DNA of 19,173 bases, from contig JBBSBL010000046.1 of the NCBI GenBank assembly GCA_038251325.1, positions 1-19,173 of the forward strand, read 5' to 3'. The translations under genes and the position numbers were made by a program. The notes below the pieces were generated by a model, which was not told where the DNA came from, did not search any database, and was given only the letters and a program-made list of their open reading frames with translations. Positions 13,501 to 19,173 of the stretch are shown piece by piece. Origin of the DNA: JBBSBL01 sp038251325. Its GTDB lineage: Bacteria > Actinomycetota > Thermoleophilia > Solirubrobacterales > Solirubrobacteraceae. The stretch's first letter is position 1. The number at the start of each line of letters is the position of its first letter.

Positions 13501-13516
13501 GACCCCTTCATCACGA
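13501..13516 (-). repeat. Degenerate copy of the tRNA-Thr anticodon-region core
   Basis: The plus-strand text GACCCCTTCATCACGA matches GACCCCTTCATTACGA at 13616-13631 at 15 of 16 positions, in the same orientation, 115 bases apart. In tRNA terms it covers the anticodon loop edge, the 3' anticodon stem and variable loop. The following T-arm sequence is not preserved. It may be an older integration scar or a partial duplicate. Confidence 0.5.
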
Positions 13517-13545
13517 AGATGTACCCGTTCTGTACCTGGAGGAGC

Positions 13546-13565
13546 GAGCCGCCCGAAGGCGGCTC
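13546..13565. terminator. GC hairpin between the two tRNA-like cores
   Basis: GAGCCGCC (13546-13553) and GGCGGCTC (13558-13565) form a perfect eight-base-pair stem with a CGAA loop. Only two T residues follow on the plus strand. It could be a terminator left from a gene lost here; function is uncertain. Confidence 0.35.
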
Positions 13566-13590
13566 TTGGAAGAGTGCTGCAAATGCTGGA

Positions 13591-13632
13591 AGCCGACGCC
13601 CGGACTCGAACCGGGGACCCCTTCATTACGAG
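13591..13632 (-). other. 3' half of a tRNA-Thr(CGU) gene, candidate attachment-site scar
   Basis: Read on the minus strand, the sequence has anticodon loop CTCGTAA (13632-13626, anticodon CGU), 3' anticodon stem TGAAG, variable loop GGGTC, a perfect T arm CCCGG-TTCGAGT-CCGGG (13615-13599), acceptor 3' strand CGTCGGC (13598-13592) and discriminator T. The bases before the anticodon loop (GGGCGCC) do not pair with the 3' anticodon stem, and no matching acceptor strand GCCGACG or D arm lies upstream. So exactly the 3' half from the anticodon loop is present. Tyrosine-recombinase elements often integrate at anticodon loops and leave such a 3' half at the far end of the element. No integrase is in the window. 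Confidence 0.7.
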
Positions 13633-13883
13633 GGCGCCCAGGGCGGTCGTTGAGGTTGTGTCGAGTCTCGTCAAGCCCCTGCAAATCGCGATGATCTGCA
13701 GACTGGACATGATTCGAGTGTACCGAGCTGAAACGGGCTTCCGGACCCGGTAGCGGACCCGGTGGCGTCGGCAAGGATCGTGGTGACCATGCGCTGCGTC
13801 ACTGGATCGACGCCGTCGGTCGCCTCAATGAGCTTGCTGTGTGCGCGCGCGGCTGCGGACGACGAGGGCGGTGGCGTTGAGGC

Positions 13884-14336
13884 TCAGAGACGCGGGGGGC
13901 GATGAGCGCTGCCGGCGGCATCAAGCGCCGCGCCGAGCGCCGTCAGCTCCTCGGCGTCCAGCGTCGCCTCGATGCGCGGGAAGAGCATGCGCTCCTCTTG
14001 GCGGATGTGGTCGTGGAGCAGGGCGCCGAGCGCGTGCAGCTCGCCGCAGCTGACTGTCCCGCGCGCGAGATCGGCGGCGCGCCGGCGTAGCTCGACGTGC
14101 TCGACAAGCACGCGCACCACGTCCGGATCGTCCGGCGCGGCGTGCCGCGCGAACGCCGGCAGCAGCAGCTCCTCCTCGGCACGGAAGTGCTCGCGTGCCT
14201 CGTCCTCGAAGAACTTCAGGAACCGCTCGCGTGCCGCCTCGGCGTCCGCGGGCGTGGCCTTGCGCAAGCGCAGCGCGACCTCGAGGGCGACGTGGTGCTC
14301 GCGGGAGAGCGCGGCGAGCTGGTCGGAGCGCTTCAT
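13884..14336 (-). CDS. Hemerythrin HHE cation-binding domain protein
   Basis: A 150-residue protein from ATG 14336. It has the four-helix HHE pattern with all usual iron ligands: SREHH (His14/His15), EHFRAEEELLLPAF (His50, Glu54), LVEHVELRRRA (His80), and LHDHIRQEERMLFPRIE (His108/His110, Glu114/115). Bacterial hemerythrins bind a di-iron centre and sense or store O2, or bind NO. The start codon overlaps the stop of the upstream regulator gene (ATGA), so the pair is translationally coupled. Standing next to narGH, a role in O2/NO handling during nitrate respiration is an attractive inference, comparable in idea to the Ric/YtfE repair proteins, though this protein lacks their extra N-terminal domain. 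Confidence 0.88.
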   Translation of the reverse strand: MKRSDQLAALSREHHVALEVALRLRKATPADAEAARERFLKFFEDEAREHFRAEEELLLPAFARHAAPDDPDVVRVLVEHVELRRRAADLARGTVSCGELHALGALLHDHIRQEERMLFPRIEATLDAEELTALGAALDAAGSAHRPPRL

Positions 14337-14986
14337 GGCGTCTCGGTCGTGATCTCGACGATGCACCCGGCGACGTCGGGCGGACGCGGCTCGAATCCGG
14401 TCAGCTCGGAGCCCGGCGCGACGCGGTCCAGCACGCCGCGGACGACCCCTCGGTGGAGCGTGCACACGACCGCGGGGTTCTCTCGCACGGCCTCCGCGTA
14501 CGGGCAGGTGCGCAGCCGGTAGCGGGAGACCGCGCCGTCGTCGCGGCGCCCGGGGTCGAAGCCGAGCGCGGCGAGCGCCTGTCCGACCGCATCGCGGGTA
14601 TCACCGCCGGGGACCGGGCCGAGGTCCTGCGCGAGCTCGGCGCCCATCTGCTCCCCGGCGGCCTCGACCTCCTTGAGGCGCGCCGGCGTCGCCGGGATCG
14701 CGCGGGCGAGCGACCGCGCCATCGCCCATCCGGTGTGCGGCAGGTCGGCTTCCGCGATCGCCCGTGGCATGAGCCGCCACAGCGTGCGCGGGCGGCCGAC
14801 GCCGCCGCGCGCCGCCTCGCTTCCCACGAGGCCGCGCCGCTCCATGCGCTGCAGCTGCAGTCGCACGCCGTTGGGATGCAGGCCGACGCTCTCGGCGATC
14901 GAGGCGGTGTCGAGCGGCGCGTCGGCAGTGCGCAGGAGCGCGACGAGGCGCGTCTCGGTGGGGTGTTCGTGATCAGTAGTTGGCAC
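14333..14986 (-). CDS. COG2345-type winged-helix regulator with conserved Cys (possible Fe-S or redox sensor)
   Basis: A 217-residue protein from GTG 14986. Residues about 10-72 form a winged helix: RLVALLRTADAPLDTASIAE, then SVGLHPNGVRLQLQRMERRG as recognition helix, and a wing with GRPRTLWRL. The C-terminal part has ALGFDPGRRDDG, then CPYAEAVRENPAVVCTLHRG (Cys161, Cys175, His178), GVLDRV, and a last Cys208 in AGCIVEI. The layout matches the predicted ArsR-like COG2345 group that includes the cyanobacterial Fe-S regulator SufR, where C-terminal Cys bind a cluster. Three Cys plus His could hold a cluster here; this is inference. It is coupled to the hemerythrin gene and divergent from narG, so it may repress or activate narGH. 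No Shine-Dalgarno precedes the GTG. Confidence 0.82.
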   Translation of the reverse strand: MPTTDHEHPTETRLVALLRTADAPLDTASIAESVGLHPNGVRLQLQRMERRGLVGSEAARGGVGRPRTLWRLMPRAIAEADLPHTGWAMARSLARAIPATPARLKEVEAAGEQMGAELAQDLGPVPGGDTRDAVGQALAALGFDPGRRDDGAVSRYRLRTCPYAEAVRENPAVVCTLHRGVVRGVLDRVAPGSELTGFEPRPPDVAGCIVEITTETP

Positions 14987-15026
14987 GGATTACACAGTCT
15001 TTGTGTGAAAACTATCGTCGCACATT
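14987..15026. promoter_or_regulatory. Divergent promoter/operator region between regulator and narG
   Basis: Only 40 bases separate the two start codons. ACACA (14992-14996) and TGTGT (15002-15006) form an inverted repeat around a five-base spacer, flanked by partly symmetrical bases (TT and GAA), a likely protein-binding site. For narG, TTACAC (14990-14995), 17 bases, then TATCGT (15013-15018) is a possible promoter, with the GTG at 15027 eight bases beyond, so a leaderless narG transcript is possible. Confidence 0.5.
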
Positions 15027-18000
15027 GTGAGCTCCCCGCCGAAGGATGCCCCCCAGCTGCCCGGTCCACGCCACTTCGCCCGCGCCGCGGGCGGCGTGGA
15101 GCGGCCGGTCCCAGGGGGCTGGCGCACGGAGTCGCGTCATTCGCGCGAGTGGGAGGAGCTCTACCGCGACCGGTGGCGCCACGACAAGGTCGTGCGCACG
15201 ACCCACGGCGTCAACTGCACGGGCTCCTGCTCGTGGAAGGTGTACGTCAAGGACGGGCTCGTCACCTGGGAGACGCAGCAGACCGACTACCCCTCCAATG
15301 GCCCTGACGTCCCCGAGTACGAGCCCCGTGGATGTCCCCGCGGAGCGTCGTTCTCCTGGTACATCTACTCGCCGATCCGTGTGCGCCACCCGTACGTGCG
15401 AGGCGCGCTGCTGCGGCTCTACCGCGAGGAGCTGGCGCGCACCGACGATCCGGTCGACGCCTGGGCGGCGATCGTCGAGGACCCCGAGAAGGCGACGGCG
15501 TACAAGTCCCAGCGCGGCCTCGGTGGGTTCCTGCGGTCCTCGTGGGACGAGGTCAGCGAGATCATCGCCGCGGCCCACGTGTACACGACCAAGCAGTACG
15601 GCCCGGACCGGATCGTCGGGTTCTCCCCGATCCCGGCGATGTCGCCCGTTTCCTACGCGGCCGGGACGCGCTTCCTCTCCCTGATCGGCGGCGTGTCGCT
15701 CTCGTTCTACGACTGGTATGCGGACCTGCCGCCCGCCTCGCCGCAGATCTGGGGCGACCAGACCGACGTGCCGGAGTCCGCCGACTGGTTCAACTCGACC
15801 TACGTGATCCTGTGGGGCTCGAACATCCCGCAGACGCGAACGCCCGATGCGCACTTCATGACCGAGGCGCGCTACAAGGGCCAGAAGGTCGTCGTCGTCT
15901 CGCCGGACTACGCCGGGCACACGAAGTTCGCCGACCACTGGCTGAACGCCGAACCCGGCAGCGACGCCGCGCTCGCGCTGGCGATGGCGCACGTGATCGT
16001 CAAGGAGCACTACGTCGACAAGCAGACGCCCTACTTCGACGGCTACGCGAAGAAGCGCACCGACCTTCCGTTCCTCGTCTCCCTGCGTGAGCGCGACGGC
16101 GCCTACGTCGCCGACCGCTTCCTGCGCGCGAGCGACCTGGGCGAGACGAGCGAGAACGCCGAGTGGAAGACCGTCGTGCTCGACGAGGCGACCGGGCAGC
16201 CCGCCGTCCCGAACGGGTCCCTGGGCTTCCGCTGGGGTGAGGAGGGGGAGGGCCGCTGGAACCTCGAGCTCGGCGAGATCCAGCCGCGCCTCTCACTGCT
16301 CGGCGCCCACGACGAGCTCGTGCCGGTCGACCTGGCCCGCTTCGAGATCGGCGACACAGAGGGCGGCGGCATCATGCGCCGCGGCGTGCCCGTCAGGCGC
16401 GTGGGCGACCGCCTCGTCACGACCGTCTTCGACCTCCTGCTCGCACAGCTCGGCGTCGGCCGCGACGACCTGCCGGGGGACTGGCCGGCCGGCTACGACG
16501 ATCCGCTGCCCTGCACGCCCGCGTGGCAGCAGGAGCACACAGGCGTCGACGCCGGGCTCGTGACGCGCATCGCGCGCGAGTGGGCCCGCAACGCCGAGGT
16601 CACCGAGGGCCGCTCGATGATCATGATGGGCGCCGGGACGAACCACTGGTACCACGGCGACCAGATCTACCGTGCGATGCTGAGCCTCGTCCTCCTATGC
16701 GGCTGCCAGGGCGTCAACGGTGGCGGCTGGGCGCACTACGTCGGGCAGGAGAAGGTCCGCCCGATCACCGGGTTCGGCGTGATGGCGTTCGCCACGGACT
16801 GGACCCGGCCCCCGCGCCAGCAGGCGACGACGTCGTTCTGGTACCTGGCGACCGACCAGTACCGCTACGAGCGCTTCGGCGTCGACGAGCTCACAAGCCC
16901 GCTCGGGGAGGGCCGGCTGAAGGGCCGCCACTTCGCCGACACGGTCGCCCAGTCCGCGCGCATGGGCTGGCTCCCGAGCTACCCGACGCTGAACCGCAAC
17001 CCGCTCGACATCTGCGACGAGGCCCAGGCGGCCGGCAAGGAACCGGCGCAGCACGTCATCGACGAGCTGAAGGACGGCAGCCTGCGCTTCGCCGCGGAGG
17101 ACCCCGACGACCCGGCGAACTTCCCGCGCGTGATGACGCTCTGGCGCGCGAACCTGCTCGGCTCGTCCTCCAAGGGCCACGAGTACTTCCTGCGGCATCT
17201 GCTCGGCGTTCCGCAGCACAGCGTCCGCGCGACCGAGACCGCTCCGGAGGGGCGGCCGACCGAGGTGGAGTGGCGTGAGGAGGCGCCCACCGGGAAGCTC
17301 GATCTGTTCACGACGATCGACTTCCGGATGAACGGGTCGGCGCTCTACTCAGACATCGTCCTTCCCGCCGCCACCTGGTACGAGAAGAACGACATCTCCA
17401 GCACGGATCTGCATCCGTTTGTCCACTCGTTCAGCGAGGCGGTCCCGCCGCCGTGGGAGGCGCGCACCGACTGGGACGCCTTCAACAAGGTCGCCGAGCA
17501 GTTCCAGCGCCTGGCCAAGAAGCACCTCGGCGTGCGCCGCGACCTCGTCGCCGCGCCGCTGCTGCACGACACGCCGGAGGAGCTCGCCCAGCCCGGCGGC
17601 GTCGTCCGTGACTGGAAGCACGGCGAGTGCGAGATGGTCCCCGGCAAGACGATGCCGAAGCTGATCGTCGTCGAGCGCGACTACGGCACGGTCCACGACA
17701 AGATGAACGCGCTCGGACCGCTCGTCGAGACCGCGGGGATCGCGTGGAAGGGTATCTCGTGGAAGCCCGAGCAGGAGGTCGAGGACCTGCGCGAGATCAA
17801 CGGGGTCGTGCGCGGCGGCGTCGCCGACGGGCGGCCGCGGTTGACGCGTGACGTCCATGTCGCCGAGACGATCTTCCGGCTCTCGGGGACGACGAACGGG
17901 CGGCTCGCGGTCGAAGGCTTCCGCTCGCTCGAGAAGCGCACGGGCATGCGCCTGGCCGACCTCGCCGAGGACCGCGAGGACGAGCGGATCACGCTCGAGC

Positions 18001-18704
18001 AGGTCGGCATCCAGCCGCGCAAGGTCATCACCTCGCCCGAGTGGTCGGGCATCGAGAGCCGCACGCGGCGCTACTCGCCGTTCACGGTGAACGTCGACCG
18101 CGACGTGCCGTGGCGGACGCTCACCGGTCGTCAGCACTTCTACCTCGACCACGACTGGATGCTCGAGTTCGGGGAGAGCCTGCCGGCCTATCGCCCGCCG
18201 CTCGCGACCGCCCGCCACGCCCAGGGCGACCTCGATCCCGGTTTCGCCGAGGTCCTCGTGAAGTGGATCAGCCCGCACTCCAAGTGGTCGATCCACTCCG
18301 AGTACCAGGACAACCTGCGGATGCTCGAGCTGTTCCGCGGCGGCCCCGTGGTGTGGCTCTCCCGCGAAGACGCTGAGCGCATCGAGGTCGCTGACAACGA
18401 CTGGGTCGAGATCGTGAACCGCAACGGCGTCGTCGCCTGCCGCGCGGTCGTCTCGCACCGCATTCCGCCTGGGAGCGCGTTCATGTACCACTCGCAGGAT
18501 CGCCACGTGAACGTCCCGATCAGCGAGACCTCCGGTCATCGCGGCGGCACCGACAACTCGGTCACGCGGATCATCATCAAGCCGACGCACATGATCGGCG
18601 GGTACGCCCAGCTCTCGTACGGCTTCAACTACTACGGGGCGATCGGGTCCCAGCGGGATTCACTCACGCTCATCCGCAAGCGCCGCACCGAGGTCACCTA
18701 CTGA
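15027..18704 (+). CDS. narG: Respiratory nitrate reductase alpha subunit
   Basis: A 1225-residue molybdopterin enzyme from GTG 15027 to TGA 18702-18704, close to the usual NarG length. The N-terminal FS0 cluster motif is HGVNCTGSC (His60, Cys64, Cys68) with GCPRG (Cys103); the His ligand and the 35-residue spacing to the last Cys match E. coli NarG. The segment SFYDWYADLPPASPQIWGDQ (226-245) carries the Asp that ligates molybdenum in membrane-bound nitrate reductases (Asp233 by position, Asp229 nearby). Further family blocks are NHWYHGDQIYRA, VGQEKVRPITGF, SSSKGHEYFLRHLLG, VLPAATWYEKND, and the C-terminal GGYAQLSYGFNYYG. It reduces nitrate to nitrite with electrons from NarH. There is no Shine-Dalgarno. 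It overlaps narH by one base. The gene is intact with normal composition for the window. Confidence 0.97.
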   Translation: MSSPPKDAPQLPGPRHFARAAGGVERPVPGGWRTESRHSREWEELYRDRWRHDKVVRTTHGVNCTGSCSWKVYVKDGLVTWETQQTDYPSNGPDVPEYEPRGCPRGASFSWYIYSPIRVRHPYVRGALLRLYREELARTDDPVDAWAAIVEDPEKATAYKSQRGLGGFLRSSWDEVSEIIAAAHVYTTKQYGPDRIVGFSPIPAMSPVSYAAGTRFLSLIGGVSLSFYDWYADLPPASPQIWGDQTDVPESADWFNSTYVILWGSNIPQTRTPDAHFMTEARYKGQKVVVVSPDYAGHTKFADHWLNAEPGSDAALALAMAHVIVKEHYVDKQTPYFDGYAKKRTDLPFLVSLRERDGAYVADRFLRASDLGETSENAEWKTVVLDEATGQPAVPNGSLGFRWGEEGEGRWNLELGEIQPRLSLLGAHDELVPVDLARFEIGDTEGGGIMRRGVPVRRVGDRLVTTVFDLLLAQLGVGRDDLPGDWPAGYDDPLPCTPAWQQEHTGVDAGLVTRIAREWARNAEVTEGRSMIMMGAGTNHWYHGDQIYRAMLSLVLLCGCQGVNGGGWAHYVGQEKVRPITGFGVMAFATDWTRPPRQQATTSFWYLATDQYRYERFGVDELTSPLGEGRLKGRHFADTVAQSARMGWLPSYPTLNRNPLDICDEAQAAGKEPAQHVIDELKDGSLRFAAEDPDDPANFPRVMTLWRANLLGSSSKGHEYFLRHLLGVPQHSVRATETAPEGRPTEVEWREEAPTGKLDLFTTIDFRMNGSALYSDIVLPAATWYEKNDISSTDLHPFVHSFSEAVPPPWEARTDWDAFNKVAEQFQRLAKKHLGVRRDLVAAPLLHDTPEELAQPGGVVRDWKHGECEMVPGKTMPKLIVVERDYGTVHDKMNALGPLVETAGIAWKGISWKPEQEVEDLREINGVVRGGVADGRPRLTRDVHVAETIFRLSGTTNGRLAVEGFRSLEKRTGMRLADLAEDREDERITLEQVGIQPRKVITSPEWSGIESRTRRYSPFTVNVDRDVPWRTLTGRQHFYLDHDWMLEFGESLPAYRPPLATARHAQGDLDPGFAEVLVKWISPHSKWSIHSEYQDNLRMLELFRGGPVVWLSREDAERIEVADNDWVEIVNRNGVVACRAVVSHRIPPGSAFMYHSQDRHVNVPISETSGHRGGTDNSVTRIIIKPTHMIGGYAQLSYGFNYYGAIGSQRDSLTLIRKRRTEVTY

Positions 18705-19173
18705 TGCGCGTCATGGCCCAGGTCGGGATGGTGATGAATCTCGACAAGTGCATCGGTTGTCACACCTGTTCGGTCACGTGCAAGAACGTGTGGACGAACC
18801 GCAAGGGCGCCGAGTACATGTGGTTCAACAACGTCGAGACCAAGCCCGGTGTCGGCTACCCCAAGCGCTGGGAGGACCAGGAGGAGTGGAAGGGCGGCTG
18901 GGAGCTGGACCGCAAGGGCAAGCTGCGCCTGAAGGCCGGCGGCCCGCTACGCAAGCTCGCGACGATCTTCGCCAACCCCGACCTGCCCGAGCTCGACGAC
19001 TACTACGAGCCCTGGACCTACGACTACAGCTCGCTGATCACGGCGGGCCCGTCGAAGAACCAGCCCGTCGCGCGGCCGATCTCCCGGGTCACCGGTGACG
19101 ACCTCGACCTGAAGTGGGGCCCGAACTGGGAGGACGACCTCGCCGGCGGACCGACCCAGGTGCAGCTCGACCC
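18704..19173 (+). CDS. narH: Respiratory nitrate reductase beta subunit, N-terminal part (runs off the window)
   Basis: ATG 18704 overlaps the narG stop by one base (TGATG), a tight coupling. The frame is open to the window end (156 codons). It begins MRVMAQVGMVMNLDKCIGCH and continues TCSVTCKNVWTNRKGAEYMW, the first ferredoxin motif with Cys16, Cys19, Cys22 and Cys26, exactly as in NarH. The following FNNVETKPGVGYPKRWEDQE and WGPNWEDDLAGG are also typical. NarH carries four Fe-S clusters that pass electrons from the NarI cytochrome b to NarG. The remaining clusters, and narJ and narI, would lie to the right of the window. Confidence 0.96.
   Translation, partial: MRVMAQVGMVMNLDKCIGCHTCSVTCKNVWTNRKGAEYMWFNNVETKPGVGYPKRWEDQEEWKGGWELDRKGKLRLKAGGPLRKLATIFANPDLPELDDYYEPWTYDYSSLITAGPSKNQPVARPISRVTGDDLDLKWGPNWEDDLAGGPTQVQLD

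Larger units (their letters stand above)
13217..13883. other. 667-base region without an intact gene; scar and remnants
   Basis: Frames across this stretch change composition and show no domain I recognise. Peptides here such as PDSNRGPLHYE and DARTRTGDPFIT are translations of an antisense tRNA segment, not proteins. The region holds the tRNA-Thr 3' half (13591-13632), a degenerate second core copy (13501-13516), an eight-base-pair hairpin (13546-13565), and on the minus strand (about 13850-13770) a peptide KLIEATDGVDPVTQRMV that faintly recalls the C-terminus of Dps-like ferritins. The part 13217-13490 shows nothing I can name. Confidence 0.55.

Noticed and set aside
13591..13665. Complete tRNA-Thr gene
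   Set aside because: The 5' acceptor strand, D arm and 5' anticodon stem are missing; only the 3' half folds.
13490..13753. Small plus-strand proteins containing DARTRTGDPFIT or PDSNRGPLHYE
   Set aside because: These peptides are translations of the antisense strand of a tRNA-Thr segment, a familiar annotation artefact.
17349..18590. Minus-strand frame of 413 codons opposite narG
   Set aside because: Antisense shadow of the conserved narG C-terminal half.
1..19173. CRISPR array, rRNA genes or intact insertion sequence
   Set aside because: I saw no regularly spaced repeats, no rRNA motifs and no transposase or integrase reading frame.

Overview
The window is very GC-rich with codons dominated by G/C at third positions, and its genes are compact. 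Gene families and style (F420-type DDN nitroreductase, many GTG starts, -10 boxes placed directly before start codons, GGQG-type PfkB kinase) point to a high-GC actinobacterium. A member of the Thermoleophilia/Solirubrobacterales is my best guess; this is inference, since no rRNA or other marker is present.

Layout. 1-1692: the end of an exported glycosidase-like protein, translationally coupled to a SnoaL-like protein, then a CpsB/YwqE-type PHP phosphatase (+). 1726-4507: a minus-strand run of CoA-binding protein, secreted lipase and PfkB-family kinase. 4795-5963: a small membrane-anchored protein (+) facing an alpha/beta hydrolase (-). 5991-6885: a frameshifted enoyl-CoA hydratase remnant, then a small gene at 6142-6363 that reads through an in-frame TGA and looks like a SelW/Rdx-family selenoprotein with a hairpin just after the TGA, and a convergent DDN-family gene. 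6971-9124: a secreted GH-A clan glycoside hydrolase and a secreted HNH-type nuclease. 9125-9500: the decayed 3' end of an FAD-linked oxidase.

9540-11911 is a complete arsenic module: acr3 efflux pump diverging from arsR-arsM, with a perfect 9-bp dyad operator overlapping a TTGACA-N17-TATTAG promoter so close to arsR that its mRNA should be leaderless. It is flanked on both sides by wreckage: the FAD oxidase remnant on the left, and on the right an MFS transporter remnant (internal deletion and nonsense codon) abutting the cut-off N-terminus of an isoprenylcysteine-methyltransferase-like gene. After an SRPBCC protein comes about 670 bp without an intact gene, holding the 3' half of a tRNA-Thr(CGU) gene starting in the anticodon loop, plus a second degenerate copy of its core. 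This looks like an integration-site scar.

13884-19173: a Cys-containing COG2345-type regulator coupled to a hemerythrin-domain protein (-), divergent from narG and the start of narH (+), the membrane-bound respiratory nitrate reductase. The regulator and hemerythrin are plausible oxygen/NO/redox sensors or protectors for nitrate respiration. The most notable items are the candidate selenoprotein, the tRNA-derived scar, and the mosaic edges of the arsenic module.
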